This document shows positions 63,568-64,000 of a stretch of DNA of 64,000 nucleotides, piece after piece. Both the position numbers and the translations under genes were made by a program. Numbering within the stretch: the stretch's first letter is position 1; each line of letters begins with the position of its first letter. The DNA is from Thalassocella blandensis (GTDB lineage: Bacteria > Pseudomonadota > Gammaproteobacteria > Pseudomonadales > Cellvibrionaceae), in assembly GCA_902141825.1 (NCBI GenBank), contig CABFPG010000001.1, forward strand, positions 558,001 to 622,000. Direction: 5' to 3'. The notes beneath the pieces are model-generated. The model was not told the DNA's origin and did not search any database. It saw nothing but the letters and a program-made list of their open reading frames with translations.

Positions 63568-64000
63568 TTATCTTGATTGTTCCACAGATGACCAGTTAAG
63601 GCGCAGGTCATAGTGATACTGTTTATCTGCTGGTAATACCGGTGCGATTTCCGGATCTATTTGTTCAAACACATTTCGTAGATCCCCCAGGACTGCATCA
63701 CGACCTTGGGAAAAACTCTGTGTTTTTACAATCTGCCAATACACTTTATTTAACGCCATCGCTCGCTCAACTGAAGGGGTTATTAAAGTTTTTACATCGG
63801 CTTTTTTGACGACATCCTTTTTGACTTTGATCGCCTTATCGAACCAGAGTGATAGCATTTCCTGATTCTGACGAAACTCATCTCCACCACCAACACGCTC
63901 AAAATACGTGAGATACTCGCCTTCCGTCTCATTCCGATTAGGTACGTCTTTCATGCCCGCCAAATCGATGTACCCCCAGCCTTTTACACCATCAACTTTA
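63568..64000 (-). CDS. C-terminal part of an unknown protein (cut by window edge)
   Basis: The last ~144 codons of a gene whose start lies beyond the window; the frame is open to the edge (KVDGVKGWGYIDLAGMKDVP). The visible part is helical and soluble (EFRQNQEMLSLWFDKAIKVKKDVV, NKVYWQIVKTQSFSQGRDAV). It ends 31 bases before the GTG of the large phosphatase lipoprotein, so the two are likely in one operon. No family was recognised. Confidence 0.65.
   Translation of the reverse strand, partial: KVDGVKGWGYIDLAGMKDVPNRNETEGEYLTYFERVGGGDEFRQNQEMLSLWFDKAIKVKKDVVKKADVKTLITPSVERAMALNKVYWQIVKTQSFSQGRDAVLGDLRNVFEQIDPEIAPVLPADKQYHYDLRLNWSSVEQSR

Overview
The window looks like a chromosome segment of a marine or saprophytic polysaccharide-degrading gammaproteobacterium of the Cellvibrionaceae type (Saccharophagus, Teredinibacter, Cellvibrio relatives). 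Signs are secreted multidomain carbohydrate-active enzymes joined by long poly-serine linkers, carbohydrate-binding modules fused to redox domains, gammaproteobacterial DbpA, RhlE and RlmA, and an ssrA tag reading ANDDSYALAA. This placement comes from gene content only.

Layout. 0-2.5 kb: start of a cytochrome oxidase operon on the minus strand (ctaG-like, tri-heme cytochrome c, coxB running off the edge). 3-15 kb: housekeeping and membrane genes (AI-2E permease, EcsC protein, lipoprotein, PAP2, DedA, flavin-type stress protein, NDH-2, DbpA). 15.8-32.8 kb: extracellular plant or fungal wall attack, namely a beta-trefoil/CBM6/di-heme fusion, a PQQ-type dehydrogenase/cytochrome lipoprotein, a GH43-GH105 pair aimed at arabinan and rhamnogalacturonan-I, and a convergent expansin. 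RhlE, RlmA and a LysE exporter are interspersed. 33-38.9 kb: two unknown divergent proteins, a methyltransferase, a PPP-type phosphatase and a periplasmic protein. 39.5-50.7 kb: accessory region with a KAP-like NTPase and a full Rhs toxin plus its immunity gene, followed by at least three decayed or displaced Rhs tip/immunity cassettes and a transposase remnant. 51-54 kb: a CorA/ZntB pseudogene and a secreted GH76. 54.06-56.45 kb: the tmRNA gene ssrA, used as an integration site, with a broken tyrosine recombinase, a NYN-domain cargo gene and a duplicated attachment/integrase-start block. 57-64 kb: a cytoplasmic papain-like protease, an M28 peptidase, a very large lipoprotein combining an endonuclease/exonuclease/phosphatase fold with a PhoX-like domain, and a partial gene at the edge.

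How the genes fit together. Four secreted proteins (GH43, GH105, expansin, GH76) end in the same roughly 57-residue Cys/Trp-rich module after a poly-Ser linker, so they look like one export-and-binding set. Two cytochrome-bearing proteins (15850 and 22097) are plausible redox partners for oxidative polysaccharide attack. A 16-bp LacI-type palindrome occurs in front of the GH76 gene and, as a 14/16 copy, directly before the di-heme fusion gene. The GH43-GH105 operon has its own duplicated 15-bp palindrome.

Limits. All family calls are by eye from motifs and architecture. No searches, structure predictions or alignments were run.
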